Source: Hyphomonadaceae bacterium
GTDB taxonomy: Bacteria > Pseudomonadota > Alphaproteobacteria > Caulobacterales > Hyphomonadaceae
Assembly (NCBI GenBank): GCA_030696545.1
Contig: JAUYSA010000498.1
Coordinates: 1 to 18,283, forward strand
Direction: 5' to 3'
Length of the DNA: 18,283 bases
Shown one piece after another: positions 12,988 to 18,283 of this stretch. The notes below the pieces were generated by a model, which was not told where the DNA came from, searched no databases, and worked only from the letters and a program-made list of their open reading frames with translations. Both the position numbers and the translations under genes were made by a program. The first letter of the stretch is position 1, and each line of letters starts with the position of its first letter.

Positions 12988-14013
12988 ATGCGAGGCGCCT
13001 TGCGTATCCTTCACGTCAGTTCAACGTCGACCGTATCGGGCGCCAACCGCTACGCGTTTGATCTGGCGGCCGGCCAGAAAGATCTGGGGCACGAGCCGAT
13101 CGTCGCCATGCCGACGGATCCGGGGACGGCGTTTGATTTCGCGCGGCCTGACATTTCGAAGGTAGTGCTCGGAAAGCCGCGCGCCTTCTCATTCCTGTCA
13201 GCTCTATACCGGACGAAGCCGGACATCGTGCATTGCCATGACGGCACGGCGGCGCGCTGGCTGCGCGTTGCACCCTTCCGGCCGCCCACGCTCGTGACAC
13301 TGCACATCCGCTACAAGCCAGCGACGATGAGCCATTTCGACGGCGTTCACATGCTGGCCGACTGGCAGCGCGAGGCGCTGTCGAGCTTCAAGGGCAGGAT
13401 CGCGAAGGTGAACAACTGGACGCCGAGTATCGCGCCGTCCAGTCCGCAGGTGATTTCGGCGGCGCGCGAGGCGGCTGGTGCAGGACCGGATGACTTCCTT
13501 GTCGTCTATGTGGGGCGGCTTGAGAATGTGAAGGGCGTCGATCTGCTTATCGATGGCTTCCGTGCGCTGAAAGATGCGAAGTTGAAACTTGCCGTTGTCG
13601 GCGTCGGCCTCGACGAGGCGGCGATGAATGCGCGCGGCGCAGGCGATCCGCGCATCAGGTTCATCGGATATTCGAACACGCCTACCGCCTGGTATGGCGC
13701 GGCTGATCTGCTGGTGATGCCATCGCGCCGCGAGCCTTTCGCGCTTGTGGCGCTAGAAGCGATGGCGTGTCAGGCGCCGATTGTCGCCACAGGTGTCGAT
13801 GGATTTCCCGAGATGTTCCGTGGACGTGAAGAGTGTCTCGTCGCAACCGAAAGTCCGACGGCACTAGGCGAGGCGATTACCATGCGCGCTGCGCGGAAAA
13901 CCGCGCCCGGCATCATGCGCGATGCGTACGACATGGCGCGATTTGACAGGAAGGCAGGCGTTGCTGCGGTGACGAATTTCTACGGCGACGTGATCGCCGC
14001 CAAAGGCCGCTGA
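12988..14013 (+). CDS. GT4-family glycosyltransferase
   Basis: A 341-aa GT-B fold glycosyltransferase. The N-terminal acceptor domain begins ILHVSSTSTVSGANRYAFDLA (7-27). The donor domain has VVYVGRLENVKGVDLLIDGF (172-191), FIGY (225-228) and the retaining GT4 E-x7-E motif in EPFALVALE (Glu249/Glu257). Such enzymes transfer a sugar from a nucleotide-sugar donor at the cytoplasmic face of the inner membrane, usually for LPS, capsule or glycolipids. The frame is open further upstream to 12790, but the DUF805 gene overlaps that part and the family homology starts at Met 12988. No other polysaccharide genes are near, so donor and acceptor are unknown. Confidence 0.88.
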   Translation: MRGALRILHVSSTSTVSGANRYAFDLAAGQKDLGHEPIVAMPTDPGTAFDFARPDISKVVLGKPRAFSFLSALYRTKPDIVHCHDGTAARWLRVAPFRPPTLVTLHIRYKPATMSHFDGVHMLADWQREALSSFKGRIAKVNNWTPSIAPSSPQVISAAREAAGAGPDDFLVVYVGRLENVKGVDLLIDGFRALKDAKLKLAVVGVGLDEAAMNARGAGDPRIRFIGYSNTPTAWYGAADLLVMPSRREPFALVALEAMACQAPIVATGVDGFPEMFRGREECLVATESPTALGEAITMRAARKTAPGIMRDAYDMARFDRKAGVAAVTNFYGDVIAAKGR

Positions 14014-14150
14014 GCTTGCTTGTTTCGTCGCCGCACTGATGTGCCGCATTGATACCCAGCCGCCGCTTTGGTGCGGAAAATTTGGTCACGGACGCGTTGA
14101 TTGCAGCCGCTGCGGTTGACGCAAGGCGCCTCGCAACCCAAAACTTCAAT

Positions 14151-14888
14151 ATGGAAAGCATCTGGGGTCGCCGGACCGAAACCGGCCACACAGGCGAGGA
14201 ATTCCGCGACGAGGTGCAGTTGCATCTCGCGCGTTGTCTTGGCGACCCGCACATCGCGTTCTCCGATCAGGATGGCTGGGCCGGCAAGTCCAAGGAACCG
14301 GGACCGCCCGTTGACGTGATGGTCATCCCGCCCGAGGGCGAGCGCCGGTTTGCCTATGTCTGCACCTATGGATCGTCGCTGAAAAAGGGCGGCGATGTGA
14401 TGTCGCCCGGCGGCAAGGCGCGAATGGAATTCGTGCTGGCGACGCCGCAGAAGGGCGACCCGAAAGCCGATCTCGCCATGCTGAACATTGCCGCCAATAC
14501 GGTGCGCCAGTTTGCCAAACTGGTTCATATGCAGAATGTCCGCGTCAGCGCCGGGGAGACTGTGCAGTTCTCCAAGAGCCCAAAGGCGGTGTTCGAGGAT
14601 ACCAGACAGGTGGCCTTCGCCTTCATCCGTCCGCGCCTGCCTGCTGACGGGTTTGAGCGGATGCGGCTGGCGAATGGCGATGGGGTCGATTTCTGGGCGC
14701 CGACGCCGATCTATCGCGACGAACTGGAAGCAGCCGCCACGCACGGCACGGTGAAGCTGGCGCAGGCCCTGGAGAAGGCGGGCGTCACCGAAATGCTGCA
14801 TCTGGACAGGCCCTCGGCGGCCCGAAAGGCCTATGGCTTGCGGCGCACAATCCTCTCCAAAATCCGCAGCCTGTTCCGGCGCGACTAG
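14151..14888 (+). CDS. Suppressor-of-fused (SUFU) domain protein
   Basis: A 245-aa cytoplasmic protein. The order of motifs matches bacterial SUFU domains: DVMVIPPEGERRFAYVCTYG (a strand pair with the TxGMS-like turn), a MEFVLATP strand, the helix LNIAANTVRQFAKLVH, AFAFIRPRLP, the strand VDFWAPTPIYRDELE and the closing GVTEMLHLDRPS. Bacterial SUFU proteins are known mainly as immunity proteins of polymorphic toxin systems and as stand-alone proteins of unknown role. No toxin gene lies nearby. ATG 14151 was chosen because the domain begins soon after it. The frame is open to TTG 14049 with no homology seen there, and neither start has a ribosome binding site. Confidence 0.72.
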   Translation: MESIWGRRTETGHTGEEFRDEVQLHLARCLGDPHIAFSDQDGWAGKSKEPGPPVDVMVIPPEGERRFAYVCTYGSSLKKGGDVMSPGGKARMEFVLATPQKGDPKADLAMLNIAANTVRQFAKLVHMQNVRVSAGETVQFSKSPKAVFEDTRQVAFAFIRPRLPADGFERMRLANGDGVDFWAPTPIYRDELEAAATHGTVKLAQALEKAGVTEMLHLDRPSAARKAYGLRRTILSKIRSLFRRD

Positions 14889-14899
14889 TTCGCATCTGG

Positions 14900-14920
14900 G
14901 ATCAGGCCAAATACCTGATC
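14900..14920. promoter_or_regulatory. Inverted repeat upstream of sdhB
   Basis: GATCAGG (14900-14906) and CCTGATC (14914-14920) are perfect 7-bp inverted arms with a 7-nt loop, 11 nt after the SUFU stop and 85 nt before sdhB. No T-run follows. It may be an operator for a promoter internal to this 116-nt gap, or a processing or termination hairpin. TAGATT at 14962-14967 is a weak -10 candidate. Confidence 0.4.
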
Positions 14921-15004
14921 TGCCGCGACTTTCCGGCGCTTTCAATTTGTGAATCCGGCAGTAGATTGCGCCCAACTTCAGGGCCTTCGGGAAGCTGTAC
15001 GCGC

Positions 15005-15784
15005 ATGGTCGAACTTACCCTTCCGCAGAACTCCAAGATCGGGCGCGGCAAGGAATGGCCGGCGCCGGCTGGAGCCAAGAAGACCCGCACGTTCAAGATC
15101 TACCGCTATGACCCGGAGAACGGCAAAAATCCGCGCTGGGACACCTATCGCATCGACATGAGCAAGGTCGGGCCGATGGTTCTGGACGTTCTCATCCACA
15201 TCAAGAACGAGATCGACCCGACGCTGACCTTCCGCCGTTCATGCCGGGAGGGCGTTTGCGGTTCGTGCTCGATGAACATTGGCGGCAACAACACGATCGC
15301 CTGCACCAAGGGGCATGACGAGTTTTCGGGTACGATCACCATCTCGCCCCTGCCCCACCAGCCGGTCGTGAAAGACCTCGTTCCCGATCTCACGACCTTC
15401 TACGCGCAGCACACCTATGTGCAGCCCTACCTGAAGACGACGACGCCGGAGCCGCAGAAAGAGTGGAAGCAGTCGGAAGCCGACCGCAGCAAGCTCGACG
15501 GGCTTTACGAGTGCATCATGTGCGCCTCATGCTCGACCGCGTGCCCGAGCTACTGGTGGAATGGCGACAAATTCCTTGGGCCGGCAGCCCTGCTGCAGGC
15601 CTATCGCTGGATCATCGACAGCCGCGATGAATCGACCGGCGAGCGCCTCGACGACCTTGAAGATCCGTTCAAGCTCTACCGCTGCCACACCATCATGAAC
15701 TGCGCGCAGGTCTGCCCGAAGGGTCTCAACCCGGCGAAGGCCATCGCGGAGATCAAGAAGCTGATGGTCGAGCGCGCAACCTGA
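15005..15784 (+). CDS. sdhB: Succinate dehydrogenase iron-sulfur subunit SdhB
   Basis: A 259-aa electron-transfer subunit. The [2Fe-2S] ligands Cys80, Cys85, Cys88 and Cys100 lie in SCREGVCGSCSM and the following IAC. The C-terminal ferredoxin half has CIMCASCSTACP (170-181) and Cys227, Cys233 and Cys237, which ligate the [4Fe-4S] and [3Fe-4S] clusters. It links SdhA flavin to the SdhCD quinone site. ATG 15005 has CGGGAAG upstream with about 10-nt spacing; an upstream in-frame ATG at 14966 is less likely. The gene is intact but 2.8 kb from sdhA, with an opposite-strand gene between, so co-transcription from the sdhC promoter is unlikely. Confidence 0.96.
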   Translation: MVELTLPQNSKIGRGKEWPAPAGAKKTRTFKIYRYDPENGKNPRWDTYRIDMSKVGPMVLDVLIHIKNEIDPTLTFRRSCREGVCGSCSMNIGGNNTIACTKGHDEFSGTITISPLPHQPVVKDLVPDLTTFYAQHTYVQPYLKTTTPEPQKEWKQSEADRSKLDGLYECIMCASCSTACPSYWWNGDKFLGPAALLQAYRWIIDSRDESTGERLDDLEDPFKLYRCHTIMNCAQVCPKGLNPAKAIAEIKKLMVERAT

Positions 15785-15792
15785 GGGCGTGA

Positions 15793-15816
15793 TGACGGGC
15801 GGAAATCTTCCCGTCA
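15793..15816 (+). terminator. Hairpin after sdhB (possible terminator)
   Basis: TGACGGG (15793-15799) pairs with CCCGTCA (15810-15816) around a 10-nt loop, beginning 8 nt after the sdhB stop. No T-run follows, so it may be factor-dependent termination or 3'-end protection rather than a classical terminator. Confidence 0.4.
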
Positions 15817-15853
15817 CGATCTGCGGCAAACCGGAATGCGGGACGGCGCGATT

Positions 15854-16435
15854 ATGACGCCGAAAGTCAGACCCGCGCGGCCAGACGACCTGCAGGCCAT
15901 TACCGATATTTACGCGCACGCCGTCATTCATGGCACAGCGAGCTATGAATATGACGCGCCGTCGCTGGCAGAGATGAGATCGCGCTACGAGGCGCTGGTG
16001 AATGCTGGCTTCCCCTATCTCGTTGCGTTGGCCGAGGACGATGGCGGCGAAGGGAGGCCGCTCGGCTATGCTTATGCGGCGCCGTTTCGCACCCGGCCGG
16101 CCTATCGCTTCATGGTCGAGGACTCGATCTACATCGCGCCTGATGCGCAGGGCCAAGGGATTGGAAAACTGCTGCTGACCGAACTCATCGCCCGCTGCGA
16201 AGCGATGGGCTTCCGGCAGATGATTGCGGTGATCGGCGATGGCGACGTGAATCAGGCGTCGGTGAAACTGCATGAAGCGATGGGCTTTGCGCCGTCCGGC
16301 CGGATCATCGGCTCCGGCTTCAAGCACGATCGCTGGTGCGACACCTTGCTGATGCAACTGGCGATGAATGGCGGCGCGGACGGCGATCCTGATCCGGCGT
16401 CTCAGGTCGAACAGCGGTTTCGCGCGGCTCGCTGA
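15854..16435 (+). CDS. GNAT acetyltransferase, phosphinothricin/methionine-sulfoximine acetyltransferase type
   Basis: A 193-aa acetyl-CoA-dependent N-acetyltransferase. The N-terminal VRPARPDDLQAITDIYAHAV and GTASYEYDAPS match the PAT/Bar-like subgroup; the acetyl-CoA loop is QGQGIGK (99-105), followed by IAVIGDGDVNQASVKLHEAMGF and the closing GFKHDRWCDT. Natural substrates of this subgroup include methionine sulfoximine or sulfone and related amino acids; actual resistance is not implied. ATG 15854 begins the domain. ATG 15836, six codons upstream, is possible, and the choice is uncertain because neither has a good Shine-Dalgarno. The C-terminal 20 residues are a charged tail beyond the core fold. 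Confidence 0.87.
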   Translation: MTPKVRPARPDDLQAITDIYAHAVIHGTASYEYDAPSLAEMRSRYEALVNAGFPYLVALAEDDGGEGRPLGYAYAAPFRTRPAYRFMVEDSIYIAPDAQGQGIGKLLLTELIARCEAMGFRQMIAVIGDGDVNQASVKLHEAMGFAPSGRIIGSGFKHDRWCDTLLMQLAMNGGADGDPDPASQVEQRFRAAR

Positions 16436-16503
16436 AAAATTGGCAACGCAGCCTTTTGAAGTGAGGGGCGTTGGAAATAGCGCTCAGCCCTGCGTAGTCA
16501 TGT

Positions 16504-16519
16504 ACCTTCGCGCGAAGGT
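16504..16519. promoter_or_regulatory. Perfect 16-bp palindrome
   Basis: ACCTTCGCGCGAAGGT is fully self-complementary with no spacer. Its position 217 bp upstream of the tonB start, in the only long gap of this part of the window, suggests a dimeric repressor site. It does not match a Fur box. Confidence 0.45.
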
Positions 16520-16543
16520 CAAGCACAGATGAAGCGTTCGCAA

Positions 16544-16578
16544 GACATCGCAAGATCTCGCCGCAATTAGACATCGCA
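16544..16578 (+). repeat. Direct repeat GACATCGCA, two copies
   Basis: Identical 9-mers at 16544-16552 and 16570-16578, 26 bp apart start to start (about two and a half helical turns). They lie between the palindrome and the tonB leader and may be regulator half-sites or chance. Confidence 0.3.
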
Positions 16579-16642
16579 TCGCCCCAATTGAACTGGGATC
16601 GTTTCGGAACTGACTGCAAATTTCCCGCGTTCTGGTGAGTGG

Positions 16643-16684
16643 ATGTACTTGGTGGACACGCTCCAGTGTCACCACATTCTTTGA
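16643..16684 (+). CDS. Possible leader peptide upstream of tonB
   Basis: A 13-codon frame ATG...TGA encoding MYLVDTLQCHHIL, with GGTGAG 3 nt upstream. It spans a hairpin (16650-16674) and ends 52 nt before the tonB ATG. The two adjacent His codons lie in the 3' arm of the stem. The arrangement resembles a translation-sensing leader, but a frame this short can arise by chance. Confidence 0.2.
   Translation: MYLVDTLQCHHIL
16650..16674 (+). promoter_or_regulatory. Hairpin in the tonB leader
   Basis: TGGTG (16650-16654) and ACAC (16656-16659) pair with GTGTCACCA (16666-16674), 9 bp with one bulged G and a 6-nt loop, followed by CATTCTTT. This is terminator-like or attenuator-like on the plus strand and lies 61 nt before tonB. 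Confidence 0.35.
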
Positions 16685-16735
16685 GAGTGTTCACGGAGGC
16701 ATAGGGCCTGCCGGGCGTTTCACAGGAGGCGGTCA

Positions 16736-17380
16736 ATGTATGGAAGTGTTCAACATTCCGGGCGCCGCACACGCGTCATTGGTCTTGTGACAGCGGCAGC
16801 GATCACGATGGGCGCGGGCTATGTCTTCGCGACGGGCATGCAGCTCGATATCAATCCGCTCGATGATCCGAAGATGGAGATGGTGATCATCACACCGCCG
16901 GAGCCACCTCCGCCGGTGGAGGAGATCAAGTCGGTTGAAGTGCCGGAAGTTGAAGTTGCTCCTGCTGCGCCTGAACTTGTGGCTCCCGATATCCCGTTCG
17001 AGATCGAGGTCCCGCCGGTGATTATCGCGCCGGTGGCGGAACCTGTGCCGATCCCGGATCCGATTCCGGCGGCTCCCGCTCCTACTGTCGGAACGGATCG
17101 CGTCTCGCCGCGTCTGCAGGCTGGCCAGAAGCCGGCTTACCCGTCGGCGTCACTGCGCGCCAACGAACAGGGCACCACGCATCTTGAGGTCTGCGTCAAC
17201 AATTCCGGGCGTGTGACGTCAGTGTCGGTCGCCAAGTCCAGCGGCTTCCAGCGTCTTGACGACGCGGCGGCCAAATGGATCCGCGGCGAGCGCTTTGCAC
17301 CGGGCAAGATCGGCGGCATCGCGCAGTCGATGTGCGGACACGACGTGTATTACGAGTGGAACGTCCAGAACGCCAAGTAG
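16736..17380 (+). CDS. TonB-family energy transducer
   Basis: A 214-aa periplasm-spanning protein. A short cytoplasmic N-terminus is followed by one membrane anchor (about 13-33), a Pro/Glu/Val-rich periplasmic rod (about 52-118, with PPEPPPP and repeated P-V/I-P units) and a C-terminal TonB domain (about 125-210: PAYPSASLRANEQGTTHLEVCV, then GFQRLDDAAAKWIRGERFAPG). TonB proteins couple the proton motive force, through ExbB/ExbD, to outer-membrane TonB-dependent receptors. No exbB/exbD or receptor gene is in the window. Cys153 and Cys200 in the C-terminal domain could form a disulfide. AGGAGG (16724-16729), 6 nt before ATG, is the strongest ribosome binding site in the window, and a good terminator follows, so the gene is monocistronic. 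Confidence 0.88.
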   Translation: MYGSVQHSGRRTRVIGLVTAAAITMGAGYVFATGMQLDINPLDDPKMEMVIITPPEPPPPVEEIKSVEVPEVEVAPAAPELVAPDIPFEIEVPPVIIAPVAEPVPIPDPIPAAPAPTVGTDRVSPRLQAGQKPAYPSASLRANEQGTTHLEVCVNNSGRVTSVSVAKSSGFQRLDDAAAKWIRGERFAPGKIGGIAQSMCGHDVYYEWNVQNAK

Positions 17381-17441
17381 CCTGGGATTTTCCAGACGTG
17401 CCTCAGTAGAGTTTCTGAAGTGCCTGAACTGAAGTGTGTGC

Positions 17442-17475
17442 ACCCTCATCCGGCCTCGCCGGGTGGGGGTTCTTC
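17442..17475 (+). terminator. Rho-independent terminator of tonB
   Basis: ACCCTCATCCGGC (17442-17454) pairs with GCCGGGTGGGGGT (17458-17470) over 13 bp (two G-U pairs) with a 3-nt loop, followed by TTCTTC. It lies 61 nt past the tonB stop and 3 nt from the stop of the convergent gene, so the stem may also stabilise that gene's mRNA end, though no T-run follows on the minus strand. Confidence 0.8.
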
Positions 17476-18037
17476 ATGCGCGGACCTTGAGAACAGAAAG
17501 CTTGCTCTCCATCAGGCCGATCGCCGCCGACAATGCCTGAGAGCAGCAGATATCGTGCTCGGCTGGATCGAGCGTCCCTGAGCGAACTTCGGCGACGGGA
17601 TTTCGTTGCCGGTAGTAGTTCACATTCCGGCGCAGCTCGAAAATGGCCCGCTCCACCTGCGCAAGCGTGGTTCGCTCATGAAGCCAGAGCCGGTTCTCGA
17701 CGCCAGCATCGGGGCGCATCAGCGCGAGATGGAAATGGCCATTCTCGCCGAGGCAGTCGAAGCGGGCGAGCTCGCGACCGTTTAAGATGAACGAGATGAC
17801 CGGGCCGACGCCGTTCTCAAGCACCGCATCGCGGCCCGGCTTGGGCTTTCGGAAGTCTTTCCAGAAGACTTCGATGCTGGTGTCAGGCGATGACCTATAG
17901 GGAATGACGATCTTGCCGGTGCGCGGCCTTACGTGATTCAGCTCGTAAGGAATTTCTGGCGCGTCAGCTGCGCCACCATCGCGACGGGCGCCAAGCAGGA
18001 AATCACGGAGACGCGCGGCCAGCTTCATGAAAAACAT
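17474..18037 (-). CDS. Hypothetical protein
   Basis: A 187-aa protein not recognised. It begins with a short amphipathic helix rich in Leu/Arg (MFFMKLAARLRDFLLGARR), followed by a basic linker and a mixed alpha/beta region (YELNHVRPRTGKIVIPYRSS, GPVISFILNGRELARFDCLGENGHFHLAL). The C-terminal half has a long helix (about 120-143, TLAQVERAIFELRRNVNYYR), and a CC pair lies near the C-terminus. There is no clear signal peptide or membrane span, but the N-terminal helix could lie on the membrane. The start could be ATG 18037, ATG 18028 or TTG 18055; none has a Shine-Dalgarno. It sits 75 nt downstream of rplS on the same strand and could be read through from it. Confidence 0.65.
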   Translation of the reverse strand: MFFMKLAARLRDFLLGARRDGGAADAPEIPYELNHVRPRTGKIVIPYRSSPDTSIEVFWKDFRKPKPGRDAVLENGVGPVISFILNGRELARFDCLGENGHFHLALMRPDAGVENRLWLHERTTLAQVERAIFELRRNVNYYRQRNPVAEVRSGTLDPAEHDICCSQALSAAIGLMESKLSVLKVRA

Positions 18038-18112
18038 CGATACCACGCCGGACAAGCTGGCGTGAAGCGGATCAAACTGGCGGTCTGACGTTAAGTCGGG
18101 AGAAGGCCGAAA

Positions 18113-18283
18113 TCAGTCTTCGGCTTTGTCGCCGCCAGCGCCGCGCGTGCTGGTTTTTTCAGCGATACGGGCGCGTTTGCCGGTGAGGCCACGCAGGTAG
18201 TAAAGCTTGGCGCGGCGAACCTTGCCTTTGCGGCGGACTTCGATCGAGTCCAGCGAGGGCGAGTTCAGCGGGAAAACGCGCTC
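18113..18283 (-). CDS. rplS: 50S ribosomal protein L19, C-terminal part (gene runs off the window)
   Basis: The minus strand reads ERVFPLNSPSLDSIEV, then RRKGKVRRAKLYYLRGLTGK, then RARIAEK, and ends in a Gly/Ala/Asp-rich tail before TGA at 18113-18115; 56 codons plus the stop are present. This is the highly conserved C-terminal half of L19, which sits at the 30S-50S interface. The 5' part lies beyond the right edge. The extended acidic tail is common in alphaproteobacterial L19. Confidence 0.95.
   Translation of the reverse strand, partial: ERVFPLNSPSLDSIEVRRKGKVRRAKLYYLRGLTGKRARIAEKTSTRGAGGDKAED

Larger units (their letters stand above)
16436..16735. other. 300-bp intergenic region upstream of tonB
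   Basis: No protein gene of ordinary size. The region is noticeably less GC-rich than its surroundings. It holds a perfect 16-bp palindrome, a 9-bp direct repeat 26 bp apart, a 13-codon micro-ORF that contains a hairpin, and the AGGAGG ribosome binding site of tonB. TTGAAC at 16588-16593 is a possible -35, without a good -10 at the right distance. Confidence 0.6.

Noticed and set aside
14049..14150. TTG-initiated extension of the SUFU protein
   Set aside because: No ribosome binding site before TTG 14049 and no domain similarity in the extra 34 residues; kept only as an alternative start.
13980..14975. 331-codon antisense frame opposite the SUFU gene
   Set aside because: No recognisable domain; composition is typical of a shadow. 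The plus strand shows ordered SUFU motifs.
1..18283. Mobile element, prophage, CRISPR or defence island
   Set aside because: No transposase, integrase, terminal repeats, spacer arrays or defence genes were seen. Gene content and composition are chromosomal throughout.

Overview
The window is GC-rich, densely packed chromosomal DNA from an alphaproteobacterium. The gene content fits the Caulobacterales/Maricaulales/Hyphomonadaceae neighbourhood: an sdhCDA block, a mesaconyl-CoA hydratase of the ethylmalonyl-CoA pathway, a short DCC-type oxidoreductase, TTAA-rich possible CtrA-type boxes, several genes with weak or no Shine-Dalgarno, and rplS at the right edge. The genus cannot be fixed from sequence alone. 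No transposase, integrase, CRISPR array, tRNA or rRNA was seen.

Layout. 1-359 has no convincing CDS; it holds a leftward intrinsic terminator, a TTAA cluster and a structured leader. 360-1536 encodes a small Hpt-like phosphotransfer protein and a PPP-family metallophosphatase whose start codon sits behind a perfect hairpin. 1533-4041 carries a beta-lactamase-fold serine hydrolase (-), a VOC/glyoxalase protein (+) and a pyridoxal kinase (-). 4168-8697 is a rightward cluster: CitE-type CoA ester lyase, DCC thiol-disulfide oxidoreductase, Rossmann/DUF4166 protein, mesaconyl-CoA hydratase and a small membrane protein. A class I glutamine amidotransferase (-) is divergent from sdhC.

9538-15784 is the succinate dehydrogenase locus. 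sdhC, sdhD and sdhA are contiguous. sdhB lies 2.8 kb further on, beyond a convergent DUF805 membrane protein, a GT4 glycosyltransferase and a SUFU-domain protein, so sdhB probably depends on a promoter other than the sdhC one. 15854-18283 has a GNAT acetyltransferase, a 300-bp regulatory-looking gap, a TonB-type energy transducer with a strong terminator, a conserved-looking hypothetical protein and the 3' end of rplS.

How the genes fit together. Mesaconyl-CoA hydratase and the CoA ester lyase plausibly act in C5/C4 acyl-CoA chemistry that feeds glyoxylate, malate and succinate, and Sdh consumes succinate in the TCA cycle and respiratory chain. The other genes look like housekeeping or unassigned accessory functions. 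The features most worth a second look are the split sdh locus with an orphan SUFU gene, the hairpin-gated start of the metallophosphatase, a duplicated initiation region before the CoA lyase, the four convergent pairs that share a CTAG stop, and the palindrome, micro-ORF and hairpin upstream of tonB.
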